Origin: CAYXZO01 sp964469505
GTDB lineage: Bacteria > Fidelibacterota > UBA8477 > JABMPR01
Reading direction: 5' to 3'
NCBI GenBank assembly: GCA_964469505.1
Contig: CAYXZO010000034.1
Location: 1-24,290, forward strand
DNA: 24,290 nt
Positions 23,473 through 24,290 of the stretch are shown here, piece by piece. A program made the position numbers and the translations under genes. The stretch's first letter is position 1, and each line of letters starts with the position of its first letter. The notes under the pieces are model-generated. The model saw nothing but the letters and a program-made list of their open reading frames with translations. It searched no databases and was not told the DNA's origin.

Positions 23473-23727
23473 ATGGATAAGATGAAGATCACCCTTTTTC
23501 TCAAAAAGGAGCTGCTAAGGAAAATAGATCAGGTGACCCGTAAAAAGGGGATCTCCCGGAGCCGGTTTTTTACTCTGGCCGTCGAAGAATATTTGAGTAA
23601 ACATGAAAATCAGGAGTTGCTGACTGCTCTGAATGAAGCTTATAGGGGAGAACTTGATGAGCAGGAGCTGGAACGGCAACAAGCCATGCGCGATTATCAG
23701 CGACGGCTGGTTGAAGGCGAATGGTGA
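23473..23727 (+). CDS. MazE/CopG-type ribbon-helix-helix antitoxin
   Basis: 84 aa. MKITLFLKKELLRKIDQV and KKGISRSRFFTLAVEEYL form the typical strand-helix-helix DNA-binding domain (residues about 4-43). A charged C-terminal tail (QELERQQAMRDYQRR) would bind the toxin. Start at the ATG at 23473 with GGAGG six bases upstream. Its stop overlaps the start of a dead mazF (ATGGTGA), the usual coupling. The antitoxin frame is intact while the toxin is broken, so it may persist as an orphan regulator or neutralise a MazF encoded elsewhere. Confidence 0.85.
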   Translation: MDKMKITLFLKKELLRKIDQVTRKKGISRSRFFTLAVEEYLSKHENQELLTALNEAYRGELDEQELERQQAMRDYQRRLVEGEW

Positions 23728-23888
23728 TCAAGCGGGGATAAGTTTACTGGGCAGCTCCCAGCTATTCCTTGGGCTCAGGTTTAGATTATCTGCAGCCGTA
23801 CGTTGTGGTTCAGAACAATCTGTTCAATGGTAGTGGAATCAACATTGTAGTGGTTTGCATGATCACTTCGAAGTCGAAACGAGCCCAT
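23721..23888 (+). pseudogene. Truncated MazF-type mRNA interferase
   Basis: From the ATG at 23721 it reads MVIKRG, then TAA (23739-23741), then, in the same frame, VYWAAPSYSLGSGLDY and QPYVVVQNNLFNGSGINIVVVCMITSK, the conserved MazF core. Homology ends near KRAH at 23888, and a terminator follows 11 bases later, so the C-terminal half of the toxin (about 60 residues) is missing. Two lesions: nonsense at codon 7 and loss of the 3' half. The overlap with the antitoxin stop shows it was once a normal mazEF operon. Confidence 0.85.
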
Positions 23889-23899
23889 GTGTCGGCAAT

Positions 23900-23929
23900 A
23901 AAAAAGCGGGCTGTTGAGCCCGCTTTTTT
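23900..23929. terminator. Bidirectional rho-independent terminator
   Basis: Six A, then GCGGGCT-GTTG-AGCCCGC (perfect 7-bp stem, 4-base loop), then six T. Works in both directions. It closes the mazE/mazF remnant and is the clearest terminator in the window. Confidence 0.92.
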
Positions 23930-24109
23930 GTTATTTGAAATATATTCGTAAAATAGGCTTGTTGAAGGTGATTGGAGCTGAAAAAGGCGAGTACAATCCA
24001 CGCTGAAAGGCAAGAAACGTTCTGTTGAATGGAGGTATTCGTCAAGAAAACCACACCTATTAAAAATGGCGGATTATTGATTGATGAAAACTAAACATAA
24101 CAGGCGTGT

Positions 24110-24137
24110 TTGTGCGCCTTGCTCTACCGGCGCACAA
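24110..24137. repeat. GC-rich hairpin without T-tail
   Basis: Perfect 9-bp arms TTGTGCGCC (24110-24118) and GGCGCACAA (24129-24137) with a 10-base loop. There is no T-run, so it is probably a REP-like palindrome or an element end and not a terminator. It lies between the mazF remnant and the next plus-strand gene. Confidence 0.55.
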
Positions 24138-24196
24138 TTCAGGCATAGGATCATTAACAACCGATGCCCCACCTTTGCTTTCCAGAGGCCGGTAAT

Positions 24197-24290
24197 ATGC
24201 GAAATTTGAGCCTTATCAAAGCCCTGATCGAAGACTTCTCCCCCCAGGTGCTTACCAATGTGCTCCGACATATCGCACCGGGGTTTAGGC
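24197..24290 (+). CDS. N-terminus of a gene cut by the window end; possible restriction-modification protein
   Basis: 31 codons are visible from the ATG at 24197: MRNLSLIKALIEDFSPQVL followed by TNVLRHIAPGFR, still open at the end. AGAGG lies about ten bases upstream. The pattern of a short helix, DFSP.vLt.fLR and .P.FR resembles the start of some large Eco57I-like (type IIG) restriction-modification proteins. The fragment is too short to be sure. The minus-strand open frame over the same bases (24074-24271) looks like a shadow. Confidence 0.45.
   Translation, partial: MRNLSLIKALIEDFSPQVLTNVLRHIAPGFR

Noticed and set aside
24074..24271. 65-codon minus-strand open frame at the window end
   Set aside because: No motif or ribosome binding site; the plus strand over the same bases has a better start with AGAGG upstream and a protein-like N-terminus.

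Overview
The window suggests a bacterium of the Fibrobacterota-Chlorobiota-Bacteroidota (FCB) assemblage or a related candidate phylum, probably anaerobic. The evidence is a TonB-dependent receptor with an N-terminal carboxypeptidase-regulatory-like domain, a propeller-type surface protein fragment, and dense dispersed GA-rich and palindromic intergenic repeats. No rRNA or tRNA marker is present, so the assignment is tentative. A 100-N scaffold gap suggests a draft or metagenomic assembly.

Region 1 (1-1169) holds the 3' end of a propeller-like gene and a repeat-rich spacer. Region 2 (1170-12463) is one long minus-strand operon. In transcription order it reads: a threonine-synthase-like PLP enzyme, a 2Fe-2S subunit (xdhC type), a FAD subunit (xdhB type), ygfK, a repeat-filled spacer, an 8-oxoguanine-deaminase-like amidohydrolase, a short ygfM-like FAD protein, a 2Fe-2S subunit and a molybdopterin hydroxylase subunit. 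The stretch from ygfK onward matches the E. coli order ygfK-ssnA-ygfM-xdhD, with XdhD split in two. That cluster belongs to the anaerobic purine/uric acid degradation genes. Several genes overlap by 1 to 17 bases, so they are probably translationally coupled.

Region 3 (12643-20115) is a gene graveyard. An AbiEi/AbiEii (type IV toxin-antitoxin) operon is dead. AbiEi carries a homopolymer frameshift and two in-frame stops. AbiEii is cut in two by a 5,560-bp insertion whose removal restores the coding sequence without losing a base. The insert carries intact cysK/CBS-like, murB and murA genes, plus decayed remains of a sensor kinase, a response regulator truncated at the junction, and a DUF5946-family gene with three in-frame stops.

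Region 4 (20116-24290) is on the plus strand. It holds a Cys/His-rich small membrane-associated protein, a structured leader, a TonB-dependent receptor resembling copper receptors, an intact MazE-type antitoxin with a dead, truncated mazF, a strong terminator, a hairpin repeat, and the first 31 codons of a gene that may be a restriction-modification protein.

The main biological system is the purine-catabolic molybdoenzyme operon. Its unusual points are an orphan XdhB/XdhC-like electron-transfer pair coupled to ygfK, an 8-oxoguanine-deaminase-type enzyme in the ssnA slot, and a ThrC-like PLP enzyme at the head of the operon, which could stand in for diaminopropionate ammonia-lyase.
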